A DNA stretch of 13,848 nucleotides from the NCBI GenBank assembly GCA_000482145.1, contig AUXH01000518.1, forward strand, positions 1 through 13,848. The letters run 5' to 3'. Both the position numbers and the translations under genes were made by a program. The notes under the pieces were generated by a model. That model saw nothing but the letters and a program-made list of their open reading frames with translations. It was not told the DNA's origin and did not search any database. Origin of the DNA: Strigomonas culicis. Lineage: Eukaryota > Euglenozoa > Kinetoplastea > Trypanosomatida > Trypanosomatidae. Of the stretch, positions 1-9,190 are shown in pieces. Positions within the stretch are counted from its first letter, which is position 1. Each line of letters opens with the position of its first letter.

Positions 1-20
1 CCCTAGTTCTCTCTATAGGT

Positions 21-40
21 TCTCTCTCTCTCTCTCTCTC
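21..40. repeat. (TC)10 microsatellite
   Basis: Ten uninterrupted TC units. It lies beyond the 3' end of the Tim21-like gene and reads GA on the transcribed strand. Confidence 0.95.
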
Positions 41-142
41 CAACTAATGAAAAACAAACAAACACGCAAGCCAAATCACCCACAAGAAAATACGAAACGC
101 GAGAAAACAAGACAGACTACACCACCTGTACTTTTTTTCCCC

Positions 143-146
<4 letters not shown>

Positions 147-174
<28 letters not shown>
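147..174. repeat. (CT)14 microsatellite
   Basis: Fourteen uninterrupted CT units, starting only 8 bases past the stop codon of the Tim21-like gene, so it reads as a GA tract in the proximal 3' UTR. Confidence 0.95.
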
Positions 175-179
<5 letters not shown>

Positions 180-182
180 CTA

Positions 183-1097
183 TCAAAACAGAAAGGAGCG
201 GCTGATCACGTCCTCCGGCTTGCCGATGAGAATGATGGTCTCGGGCGGCTCCTGCGCGCCGGGCTCGGAGAGCGAGATGGCGAGGGACGTGTACACGTTC
301 GTGGAGGCGAAGAGGCCGGTGCCCTCGCGCTGCACCGCGCAGGAGACGAGCCCCTCGCGGCCGTTGCTCGGGTGCTTCAGCACAAAGAGCATCTGCAGCC
401 GGCGCGGCTTGAGGCCGAGCAGGTCCGCCAGCTCGTAGCTGCCGCTGCGGATGCGGCGCACGAGCGGCAGCTTGAAGCCGCCGGTGCTGCAGTACGCCTT
501 GAAGTCGCCTGTGCGGGGGTGCGAGCCCAGGAACTGCTGCACCTTCTCGTTGTGCATCGCGAGGGCGATGCTCTGGTTGTACACCGCGTTGGGGTTGATG
601 CCGCTGCGCCGGATGCAGGTGATGAGGAGCGAGTACAGCAGGAAGCACGTACCGAAACCGGACAGGAAACCGAGCCGCGCGACGTTCTGCAGACTGAAGT
701 GCGTCAGCACGGAGTAGCCCTTGAAGATCACGTACAGCACCGTGTAGACAGCCACGAGGCCGAAGAAGACCTTCGCGTAGAAGAGCATGTCATCGGCAGC
801 GACGCCGAAGATGGTGCCCGTGTAGTGCTTGCGCTCCTTGTCGTAGACCGGCGTCTCCACCTTGATCTTCTGCTTGCTGGGCCCGAAGAGGCCGCGCGGA
901 AAGAGGGAGAAGGCGCGGGTGGGGGTCCACAGGGCGGTCGTGGTGGCGGGGCGCGACGTCCCGTACCCGCGACAGGGCTGTGCAAGGGGGCCGGCGGCCG
1001 CCGCGGGAGCTAAAGTGGGCTGGCGGAGGGCGGCGGCCGCGGCAGCAGCGGTGCCAACGTACCGCGGGAGCAGCCCTAACTGCACGTGACGCAGCAT
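183..1097 (-). CDS. Two-pass mitochondrial membrane protein with Tim21/Coa1-like domain (putative)
   Basis: The protein has 304 residues and ends at TGA. An open frame continues upstream, but only to a TTG inside the pyrimidine-rich splice region. The ATG at 1097 is the first one after the predicted splice AG and begins a good mitochondrial presequence: MLRHVQLGLLPRY followed by an Ala-rich, Arg-containing, acid-free stretch to about residue 70. Two hydrophobic segments lie at about residues 105-125 and 143-161. A soluble domain fills about 165-304. Its layout (helix with NEKVQQFLGS, then basic strands with RRLQMLFVLKH, a Gly-rich turn, and VSCAVQRE) resembles the Tim21/Coa1 fold, whose members act in inner-membrane protein import or respiratory-complex assembly. 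Known Tim21 proteins usually have one membrane helix, so the two here are unusual. The mitochondrial membrane call is fairly secure; the Tim21-like call is inference from pattern alone. Confidence 0.6.
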   Translation of the reverse strand: MLRHVQLGLLPRYVGTAAAAAAALRQPTLAPAAAAGPLAQPCRGYGTSRPATTTALWTPTRAFSLFPRGLFGPSKQKIKVETPVYDKERKHYTGTIFGVAADDMLFYAKVFFGLVAVYTVLYVIFKGYSVLTHFSLQNVARLGFLSGFGTCFLLYSLLITCIRRSGINPNAVYNQSIALAMHNEKVQQFLGSHPRTGDFKAYCSTGGFKLPLVRRIRSGSYELADLLGLKPRRLQMLFVLKHPSNGREGLVSCAVQREGTGLFASTNVYTSLAISLSEPGAQEPPETIILIGKPEDVISRSFLF

Positions 1098-1160
1098 TCT
1101 CTCTGTGCCTGTGTGTGAGGGACTTCGAGGAGACAACAATCGCAAAAAGTTACTTATGCT

Positions 1161-1190
1161 CTTTTGAGAAAGATAGGTGTGGGGAGAAAA
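1161..1190 (-). promoter_or_regulatory. Predicted spliced-leader acceptor for the Tim21-like gene
   Basis: On the sense strand a pyrimidine tract (1190 down to about 1165, TTTTCTCCCC then CTATCTTTCTC) is followed by its first AG at 1162-1161. The resulting 5' UTR is 63 nt and contains no ATG before 1097. This rules out the longer open frame, whose first codons lie in the tract. Confidence 0.55.
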
Positions 1191-1367
1191 CAATATATTT
1201 GGAGCTACACCAACTATACTTTGCCATGGTCGCTACCTTTCCTACGCCTGTTGCTTATCCCTTATATTCTGTGAAAGGATGCAGAATTAGTGAACTGTTT
1301 ACACACATACATATGTATATCAGATATTATGTTACTCATTAATCGAAACTATGTAAACCGTATCGCG

Positions 1368-1370
<3 letters not shown>

Positions 1371-1400
<30 letters not shown>
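1371..1400. repeat. (AC)15 microsatellite
   Basis: Fifteen uninterrupted AC units about 50 bases past the PRMT7 stop. On the sense RNA this is a GU repeat in the 3' UTR. Confidence 0.97.
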
Positions 1401-1407
<7 letters not shown>

Positions 1408-1450
1408 TAGAAAGAGAAAACAATAAAACAGAAAAAGACGCCTGAAAGAC

Positions 1451-2854
1451 TTACTCCTTCGCTTCCTTCTCTTCCACTGCTGCTTCTGCGGTAGTGGTGG
1501 CGGCGGCGGCCTTTTGCGCCTTCTTGCCGTCATCTTCCTCCACCTTCTTCTTGTACTGTAGGTGCATCACCACACGGTCCTGCGACAGGCTGCAGTTGAA
1601 CTCGTAGGTAGCGCCCTTCTCCATGGGCAGGTAGGACGGCATCTGCACCCCCTCCTCCGCCTTGTTCTTGCCCTGCTTGTACTGGGTGCAGTCGATGAGC
1701 TGCAGCGCCTGGCCCCACTGCATGTCGCGCGGGAAGTTGTCCCTCGTGTCTTCCGGCTTGGTCGACATGTAGTAGACGTGCCGCGCCTCGTCCACGATGA
1801 GCGCCCGGTCCTTCGCTGCCTCCTCCAGCGTCTCCGCGGCGGCGGCGGCCGGCGGCAGCACATCGTGCTCCGCGACCCAGTACAGCATCCACGCCTGCGC
1901 GGTGCCGTCCTCGCGCGCGGTGACGCGCACCGGGAACTGCTTCTTGTAGTCCTGCGGCCGGCTCGTGCTGAAGTCGACGCGCAGCAGCTCCACCGGGGCC
2001 GTCGCGAGGCAGGTGTAGGGCATGCTGCTGAGCCGAAAGCCATACTGCTTGGTGAAGACGACGCTGCAGCTGTCCTGCAGGCGCGTCACCTGCGACAGGT
2101 TGAGGTCGCGCCACGACTGCACCGTCGTGATCTGCGAGAGCGTGTCGCTGTGCACCGGCACCGCGTACTGCACGCCGCGCTGCGGCAGGATCGCGGTCTT
2201 GTGCGGGTCGATGATGCCGCGCTGCCGCACATCGACGATGTAGTCCAGCGCGCTCTCGCCGAGGAGGAGCGTGCCGAAGATCTCGGAGACGAGCACGTCG
2301 GGCGTGCCCGGCAGGTCGCGCTTCTGCAGGTCCGTGCTCAGCATGTGCAGCACCGTCACGGTGCCCTCCAGCTGGTTCTGCTTCACGTTACGCTTCGCGA
2401 GCTGCGCCATCTCGTAGCTGCCCTCGACGGCGACGACCCACTTGGCGCCGAGGCGCGCGGCCATCATGCTGAGCAGCCCGCTGCCGGCACCGATCTCGAG
2501 CACGCCCGTCTCGCCGGGCACGATGTGCTGCTTCAGCAGGTGGTAGTAGAAGGCGTTGCGGGGGTGGTCGTTCATCATCGCGAAGTGGAAGTCGTTCACC
2601 GCCTCGACCAGCGAGTTGGGCACGTGGCGCAGCCGAGCGGGAACAGGGAAGTGCAGCTCGAAACGGTTCTCGAAGGCGTCCTGCTGATGGTGGCCGCCAT
2701 GGTCGTCCTGGTGGGGGTCGTGGTGCTGCTGCTTGCGGCTCAGCGGGTGGCTCGCGCCGGGCGGGAGGAACCCGATGTTGTTCTGCGGATGGCTCGCACC
2801 GCCGCTCGCGCTCGCCGCGCTCTTTTTCTTCGGTGCCGGGCGCTTGGGCGGCAT
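1451..2854 (-). CDS. PRMT7: Protein arginine N-methyltransferase, PRMT7-like
   Basis: The protein has 467 residues. It should transfer methyl groups from S-adenosylmethionine to arginines in protein substrates; the T. brucei family member is a type III enzyme making only monomethylarginine. The motif-I loop VLEIGAGSG is at 118-126, the ribose-binding acidic residue of VAVE at 144, and the double-E loop SEIFGTLLLGE at 190-200 with Glu191 and Glu200. MMNDHPRN at 93-100 precedes the SAM domain as in PRMT7. DMQWGQ at 377-382 probably corresponds to the THW loop, whose changed form is typical of PRMT7. A beta-barrel dimer region follows the SAM domain. Odd features are a Lys/Pro then His/Gln-rich N-terminal extension (1-60), an Ala-rich insertion near 334-350, and a Lys/Ala/Glu tail (about 435-467). 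An in-frame TTG seven codons upstream is ignored because ATG 2854 is the first ATG after the splice signals. No signal peptide or membrane segment is visible. Confidence 0.88.
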   Translation of the reverse strand: MPPKRPAPKKKSAASASGGASHPQNNIGFLPPGASHPLSRKQQHHDPHQDDHGGHHQQDAFENRFELHFPVPARLRHVPNSLVEAVNDFHFAMMNDHPRNAFYYHLLKQHIVPGETGVLEIGAGSGLLSMMAARLGAKWVVAVEGSYEMAQLAKRNVKQNQLEGTVTVLHMLSTDLQKRDLPGTPDVLVSEIFGTLLLGESALDYIVDVRQRGIIDPHKTAILPQRGVQYAVPVHSDTLSQITTVQSWRDLNLSQVTRLQDSCSVVFTKQYGFRLSSMPYTCLATAPVELLRVDFSTSRPQDYKKQFPVRVTAREDGTAQAWMLYWVAEHDVLPPAAAAAETLEEAAKDRALIVDEARHVYYMSTKPEDTRDNFPRDMQWGQALQLIDCTQYKQGKNKAEEGVQMPSYLPMEKGATYEFNCSLSQDRVVMHLQYKKKVEEDDGKKAQKAAAATTTAEAAVEEKEAKE

Positions 2855-3248
2855 CGGGTGGGGGGCTTTACGCAAAAAGGAACGAAGAATGGTGGAAAAA
2901 AAAAAAACAGCGACAACGAAAAGGAAAGTATGTAAACGAACACCGCAAGGTTCTACTATTTTTGCTGACGAGAAAAGAACAGTAAAAGGGAGGTAGGGAA
3001 ATGATAATCATTTCAGTTATTACATACACTTTTTCTTTAGAATCCAATAGATCTCCTCTCTTTAGCACTTCCCGATTCGACGTTTGTACATATGCACAAT
3101 CTCTTTTTTTTTTCGTTTTTAATTCTTATCCATCCTCTTCTCTGTGATTTGGAAGCACCCGCCGCCATCCCTCTACGTAGGCATACCCATCCGCCCTTGC
3201 CTGCTGTGGACTCCACCACCGACATGGGGGACGCCTGCGAGGCGACGG
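2855..3248. other. Intergenic: carrier 3' UTR and PRMT7 leader
   Basis: Contains two sense-strand pyrimidine tracts and a T-rich stretch near 3104-3120. The part from about 3150 to 3248 keeps coding-like GC, but no frame beyond the carrier stop looks like protein. Confidence 0.65.
2965..3000 (-). promoter_or_regulatory. Predicted spliced-leader acceptor for PRMT7
   Basis: The sense strand shows a long pyrimidine tract (3000 to 2967) ending in CAG at 2967-2965, giving a 110-nt 5' UTR with no ATG before 2854. A second tract containing twelve T followed by AAAG at 2866 could serve as an alternative acceptor with only an 11-nt leader. Confidence 0.55.
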
Positions 3249-4265
3249 TTACGTCAGCACAAGCGTGAGGCCCTGCGCCCGCGCCTTTTGCGCGCGCAGC
3301 TCCCGGTTGCCGTACTCCAGCACGAAGAAGCACACCGATATGTGAATGAGGTACTTACACCAGAACGGGAAGAAGGCGCTGTAGATGGTGGCGAGCCCCT
3401 CCTCGCGCAGCACGCGCCCCAGACACTGGAACGTGCTGGTGTACCTGCGCGGGACGCCGCGCGGCTTCTTGGACTCCATCGACAGCTGCACCCGCGCGTA
3501 CTCGAAGGGCATCGAGACCACCGTGCAGATAAAGCTCGTGCAGAAGCTCGCCGTGTTGATGACCCAGTTGTCTTGGAAGGGCGTCGCGCGGCGGGCGTTG
3601 TACTGCCGCAGGTGCGTCAGAATGTGATCGTGGACACCAATCTGCGACGCCCCACCGATGGCCGCGCGGGTGCCGAGGGCTCCGTAGCCGCGCCAGAAGC
3701 CCTTCACGCCGGAGGCGCCCCAGACGCTGCCGATGATGGCCGGCAGCGACACCCGCTCCTTGTTCGTGGTCTGGAGTACGAGGCAGACGTCGACAGGGGA
3801 GGAGAGGAAGGAGGCGACGGCGCCGGAGACAGCCGCGGCGGAGGCGCGCTCGATGAGACTTGCCCTGGTGATGTCAGAGTTGTCCTTGAGGCCCAGCCGC
3901 ACCTCCGACTCCAGCAGCCCCCGGCGGATGTGCGGGTAGAGGCCGAGCCGCGACGTGGCGTAGACGGTCTGTCGGATGAGCCCGGTCGTGAAGCCGCGAT
4001 AGAAGCCTTTCTGCCTCGTCTCCAAAAACGTGTCCATCTGCGACGTGCCGCGTGGGGCGATGAGGACGTTGTTCTTCCACATCTCGAACGGGTTGGTAAA
4101 GCACCAGGCGATGCAGCCGGCGGAGCCGGAGAGCGTGAAGATTTGCCAGGCGGGTAGATGGACGTCCTTTGCGCGAATGTACTTGTCGGACGGGAGCATG
4201 GGCGTCGTCATGGATGTCGGAGGCGCAGGGGAGGTTACACCAATAATACCGACGGAGATGGACAT
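3249..4265 (-). CDS. Mitochondrial carrier (SLC25 family), 2-oxoglutarate/malate carrier-like
   Basis: The protein has 338 residues with the three-fold repeat of mitochondrial carriers, which exchange metabolites across the inner membrane. The three Px[DE]xx[KR]-type signatures are PFEMWK (59-64), PVDVCL (157-162) and PFEYAR (253-258). The second lacks its basic residue, as I recall for the oxoglutarate carrier (PAEVAL), so this is a family trait rather than decay. GFYRGFTTGLIRQ and YATSRLGLY (87-110) match the oxoglutarate/dicarboxylate group closely, and GFWRG (189-193) is the expected loop motif of repeat two. The N-terminal 35 residues are extra and not obviously a presequence. ATG 4265 is the first ATG downstream of every candidate splice acceptor. 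The family is certain; the substrate is inferred, and citrate or other dicarboxylates are possible. Confidence 0.88.
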   Translation of the reverse strand: MSISVGIIGVTSPAPPTSMTTPMLPSDKYIRAKDVHLPAWQIFTLSGSAGCIAWCFTNPFEMWKNNVLIAPRGTSQMDTFLETRQKGFYRGFTTGLIRQTVYATSRLGLYPHIRRGLLESEVRLGLKDNSDITRASLIERASAAAVSGAVASFLSSPVDVCLVLQTTNKERVSLPAIIGSVWGASGVKGFWRGYGALGTRAAIGGASQIGVHDHILTHLRQYNARRATPFQDNWVINTASFCTSFICTVVSMPFEYARVQLSMESKKPRGVPRRYTSTFQCLGRVLREEGLATIYSAFFPFWCKYLIHISVCFFVLEYGNRELRAQKARAQGLTLVLT

Positions 4266-4316
4266 GCGCTTGTGTATATATGCACCAAAATGTTCTTTTC
4301 TCTTTTTTTTTTCTCA

Positions 4317-4630
4317 CTACAAAAGAAGTAGTGCCGATAATGGAACTAAAAAAAGGGTTTTACTTATTATGATATATGTAAATATATCTGTATTCAATAC
4401 TATAATTTTGTTTTATAGTAGAAGCAACTGAATAAACAAACAAACAACAAAGTGAAGTAATAAAAAAAAAATAACAGAGTATCAGACAAAAAAAAGAAAA
4501 AGCGAAGATAATTTGCTTTTTTTTTATTTTTTGCTGTACCTGTTAGTGCAACGATGTATGAAAAAAAAAAAAGAGAGAGCAACTAAAGTAACTGTCAGGT
4601 AACCACACTGGAGGTGGAAAACGCTGTACT
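4317..4630 (-). promoter_or_regulatory. Cluster of candidate spliced-leader acceptors for the mitochondrial carrier
   Basis: Three tract-plus-AG pairs are visible on the sense strand. One is CTTCTTTTGTAG with AG at 4318-4317 (51-nt leader). One is a CT/T12 tract at 4579-4560 with CAG ending at 4540 (274 nt). One is a (CT)12 repeat at 4694-4671 plus further T-rich sequence with AAAG ending at 4629 (363 nt). The middle one has the strongest tract. No sense ATG lies between any of them and 4265, so all predict the same protein. Confidence 0.45.
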
Positions 4631-4670
4631 TTAATTAAGAGAAATAAAAAAGAAGTATCGAGATATCGAA

Positions 4671-4694
4671 AGAGAGAGAGAGAGAGAGAGAGAG
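4671..4694. repeat. (AG)12 microsatellite
   Basis: Twelve AG units; on the sense strand this is a pure CT tract and may act as a polypyrimidine tract for trans-splicing upstream of the carrier gene. Confidence 0.95.
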
Positions 4695-5279
4695 TAGAAT
4701 ATGTAGTAATATCAACATGATGAAGAAGAGGAAATAAAGTAGGGAATCATATATATGCGTGTATTTGACATACGCAGGGATGGGGGCATGCATAGGAGAT
4801 CAGAAAAAGTTATGTATTGAGTGTCCTTCAATGGGGTTTCAGTAACATGAATACACATTTACCTTTAAACTCCATGTCATATAGTTCAAGACAAACAAAC
4901 AACAAAAAAAGAATAAATATGATGATGAATATATGTCTTTTTTTTTAAATGTTTTTTTTTTTATATTGTTGTTGTTGCTGTTCTTTTCTTAAAAGAATCC
5001 CTGTTCGTATAAATATGATACTCTTTTTTAGTTTTATTGTATTGTATGTCGTCAATAAACAACAACAGCAACAAACAAACAAAAAAAAATGCCGAAGTAC
5101 GAAGTACCTCTTTGCTCTATGCGTTCCGCGCAATCGCTATGCATGTTGGTGGCACTGCGGATTGCCTGTGGTGAGTTGTGCATGCACGTTCGCGTGCCGT
5201 TGCGCGCGTCCCTCCGCTGTGTGCAGACATACAGCAAAGGACGTGCCCTTCTATTATACCCCTCCGCTGGGGGAGGGCA

Positions 5280-6950
<1,671 letters not shown>

Positions 6951-6991
6951 TTATGAATATTGAATAGCTTCTTTTCCTTCGGGAATGCACA

Positions 6992-7034
6992 CTGTACACG
7001 TAGTAGAATCGTCAAACCAAAGAAGAAGAAAAAG
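6992..7034 (-). promoter_or_regulatory. Predicted spliced-leader acceptor for DHFR-TS
   Basis: The sense strand has CCTTTTTCTTCTTCTTT (7034-7018), and the first AG after it is the CAG ending at 6992. The 5' UTR would be 89 nt with no ATG before 6902, which supports the chosen start. Confidence 0.55.
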
Positions 7035-7846
7035 GATATGTTTTACTTCTATCATCGTGAGAGAACAAAGCAAGTGTAAAGAGAGGTGTGAAAGGGGAAG
7101 ATAAAGCAACACGTTTGGAAGTTACACAAGCGCACGTGGTAACGCAGAGATCCATCGATCCATCACTCTGAATGAGAGAAACATACCAACAATAGCATCT
7201 CCCTGAAAATGAATTAAATAACGCAAGGCAACGAGAAAAACAAAACAAAACCGAAAATAAATAAATAATAGATACACCACACATCAATTAGCAATTAGTT
7301 TTAAATGTACAAACTATTGTTAGTATGTTATGTAACACAATTGATGACCCAAACATACATAATAATATATATATGTGTATGTTATTGCTTCTTTGTAATC
7401 GTGAGTTGTCAGAATACAGTTAGGTACCCTCTCCCCCCTTACACGTACATACACAAAAAACAAACAAACAAACATGATTAGTTCACGAACACGGTGTCAA
7501 GGGAGGAAAAATGCAATACTCAAAAAAAAAAAAAGAGGGCAATCAAGTAAAAAATGAAGAAAAAGTGAGAGGTTAAATGCAAGTGCAAAAGCAAACAAAA
7601 CACGCACACACATCTATACAAAGTAATATGCTAAAGAGGATGTATTCATACAATTTACATATTAATGCGAAGACCGTACAACCTGATTAACATACGCATG
7701 CAGGTGAACACGAATAGATAAGCGGAGGGAGGGAAGAAGTTAGTAAGAACCGGCGAAAAAGGGAAACCAAGCAAACAAAAAGAAGTACACGTACCACTCT
7801 CAGTTTTTTATTTTCTCTTTCACAACCTCGTGTCCCTCCTTTTCTT

Positions 7847-7862
7847 CTCTCTCTCTCTCTCT
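7847..7862. repeat. (CT)8 microsatellite
   Basis: Eight CT units beginning 16 bases past the syntaxin stop codon; a GA tract in its 3' UTR, placed like the repeat after the Tim21-like gene. Confidence 0.9.
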
Positions 7863-7878
7863 CCTTCTATATTTGCTT

Positions 7879-8919
7879 TTACACTTTGATGAGGCCGCCT
7901 AGCAAACCGGCAACAAATATCAGAACGCCCACAACGACGACACATATAATGAGGCACACCATTGTCTTGCGGCTCTTCTTCTGGTACTTGCGGCCCTTCT
8001 TGAGCTCCTTGCGCCCCTTCTCCACGTAGTTCGTCGCGGTGTTGACGTTGTGCAGGATGCAGTCCAGCACCTCCCCCTGCTCGTGGACCAGGAAGGCGAG
8101 GTCGTTGAAGAGCTGGTTGAGCGTCCGCATCGACTGCTCGATGCGGTAGATATCGTTGCGCGTCTCGATGCAGCTGGCCAGCACGTCCTTGCTCTGCTGA
8201 AAGATGTAGTTGTTCTCCAGGTCGATGCGGTTTTCGAAAATCTGCTCCGCCATCTGCGCGGCGGAGGCGTCGTCGATGGCCGTGCCGTCCGGGTTCGTGT
8301 ACTTGATTTTCAGCTGCCGCTGCGTCTGCGCCTTGTAGAAGCCCTCGTTAAGGCCTTGCTGTTTGGCGTAGTCGGACATGATGTTCGTGAACTTGTACAC
8401 GAGGAAGTTATACTGGTTCTCCTGAATCTTGATGACGGCCGGGTTCGCCGCGCAGCTCTCCGGCGTTTCCTTGAGCGTGGCGGTCTTCTTGCTGAGCGTG
8501 TCTAAGAACTCCTTGATTTGCTTCGCCTTGTCGTTGATGGTGATCGAGAGCTGCTCGATTTCCTTCCGCAGCTCCTTCGCGCGGTTGGGGTCAACGTTCG
8601 CGATATTCTCCGCGTGCTTCTCCTGCAGCTCCGTGATGCTGCCGCTAATCGCCTCCAAGTACTCCGTCTTTACCTTGCGTACGTCCGCGTAGAAGGCGTC
8701 GAGGGTCTCCGCCGTCTCCTTGTCCACCTCGTTCTCCGGGACGTCCACGAAGGTGACGCGCGAGGCGATCGTCTGCATCTCCGTGCCGGGGCCGCCCCCA
8801 TCGTCGTGGTCCGCGAAGGCGTGCTGTTCGCTGGGCGAGTAATTCCGCGCGCTCTCGCCCGGCGGCGGCACGGAGAGGGACGGACCGCCGGCCGCCTTAA
8901 GTGCAGCGAGTCGGTCCAT
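7879..8919 (-). CDS. Qa-SNARE, syntaxin (plasma-membrane/SSO1-like)
   Basis: The protein has 346 residues. Syntaxins form the four-helix SNARE bundle that drives vesicle fusion. The order is a Gly/Pro-rich disordered N-terminus (1-60), a helical Habc-like region (about 66-200), a SNARE motif (about 246-308), a Lys/Arg-rich juxtamembrane stretch (301-319) and a C-terminal membrane anchor (about 320-340) with a very short lumenal end. The zero-layer glutamine is Gln281 in LVHEQGEVLD, aligned with the SQGEM motif of neuronal syntaxin 1, and LNQLFNDLAFLV matches the syntaxin consensus before it. This makes it a Qa-SNARE. Resemblance to syntaxin 1/SSO1 suggests fusion at the plasma membrane, in trypanosomatids probably at the flagellar pocket, but the compartment is inference. 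Cys322 and Cys326 in the anchor could be lipidated. ATG 8919 is the first ATG after the predicted splice AG. Confidence 0.93.
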   Translation of the reverse strand: MDRLAALKAAGGPSLSVPPPGESARNYSPSEQHAFADHDDGGGPGTEMQTIASRVTFVDVPENEVDKETAETLDAFYADVRKVKTEYLEAISGSITELQEKHAENIANVDPNRAKELRKEIEQLSITINDKAKQIKEFLDTLSKKTATLKETPESCAANPAVIKIQENQYNFLVYKFTNIMSDYAKQQGLNEGFYKAQTQRQLKIKYTNPDGTAIDDASAAQMAEQIFENRIDLENNYIFQQSKDVLASCIETRNDIYRIEQSMRTLNQLFNDLAFLVHEQGEVLDCILHNVNTATNYVEKGRKELKKGRKYQKKSRKTMVCLIICVVVVGVLIFVAGLLGGLIKV

Positions 8920-8986
8920 GCCAGGGAAAAACGAAGGGAGAGGGCTACCTAACTATTTTTTTAATTGTTTTTTTCACTGTTCACTT

Positions 8987-9032
8987 CTTCCGTTTAACGA
9001 AGAATGAAACGAAAAAAGAAAAGGAATGAAAT
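8987..9032 (-). promoter_or_regulatory. Predicted spliced-leader acceptor for the syntaxin gene
   Basis: On the sense strand the pyrimidine-rich stretch 9032-8999 (including CCTTTTCTTTTTTCG) is followed by AG at 8988-8987. The leader would be 67 nt and free of ATG. A second AG at GTTAGGTAG nearer the start is possible. Confidence 0.5.
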
Positions 9033-9174
9033 GAGACGTTATCTGTTCGCTTTGTTGTATATATATATAAACGTTCTAGTGAGCTAAAAAGTGTACACGT
9101 CAATGTGCACAGTGTGCCAAACCGTGTGCTCTTTTCAGCGCTATCCCTTTTTCGGTCGTGCCGATTTGGGAGAA

Positions 9175-9190
9175 AGAGAGAGAGAGAGAG
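9175..9190. repeat. (AG)8 microsatellite
   Basis: Eight AG units between the helicase and syntaxin genes; a CT tract on the sense strand and a possible distal splice tract for the syntaxin mRNA. Confidence 0.9.

Larger units (their letters stand above)
1..182. other. Region downstream of the Tim21-like gene
   Basis: This is the 3' UTR/intergenic side of the last gene of the window. It holds two CT microsatellites, an ACAAACAAAC-type motif at 51-65 and a T-run at 132-138. I see no gene in it. Confidence 0.7.
1098..1450. other. Intergenic: PRMT7 3' UTR and Tim21-like leader
   Basis: AT-rich stretch with the (AC)15 repeat and the predicted acceptor at 1161. The part nearest PRMT7 is its 3' UTR. 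No additional gene is supported. Confidence 0.7.
4266..5279. other. 1-kb intergenic: DHFR-TS 3' UTR and carrier leader
   Basis: Very AT-rich and repeat-laden: A-runs, (AG)12, T-runs at about 4938-4962 and three ACAAACAAAC-type motifs. GC rises from about 5090 toward the DHFR-TS stop. Open frames here translate to Phe/Leu or Lys/Gln low-complexity and are not credible. No tRNA-like or other RNA gene was seen. Confidence 0.65.

Noticed and set aside
1098..1193. Longer N-terminus for the Tim21-like protein
   Set aside because: Starts at TTG, lies in the splice tract upstream of the predicted AG, and would bury the clear mitochondrial presequence that begins at ATG 1097.
1562..2935. Plus-strand open frame of 457 codons antisense to PRMT7
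   Set aside because: Same compositional shadow; no motifs, no splice signals on the plus strand in front of it.
3144..4157. Plus-strand open frame of 337 codons antisense to the carrier
   Set aside because: Arg/Ala/Val-rich shadow of the carrier gene.
4951..5090. Imperfect inverted repeat (T-run plus GTT repeat facing AAC repeat plus A-run)
   Set aside because: Only 11 bases (4972-4982 with 5064-5074) pair perfectly besides the homopolymers, with a loop of about 80; expected by chance in such low-complexity sequence.
7012..7284. Minus-strand frame of about 90 codons upstream of DHFR-TS
   Set aside because: Ser/Cys/Phe/Leu-rich because the sense strand is pyrimidine-rich here; it overlaps the DHFR-TS splice tract and lacks GC-rich codon use.
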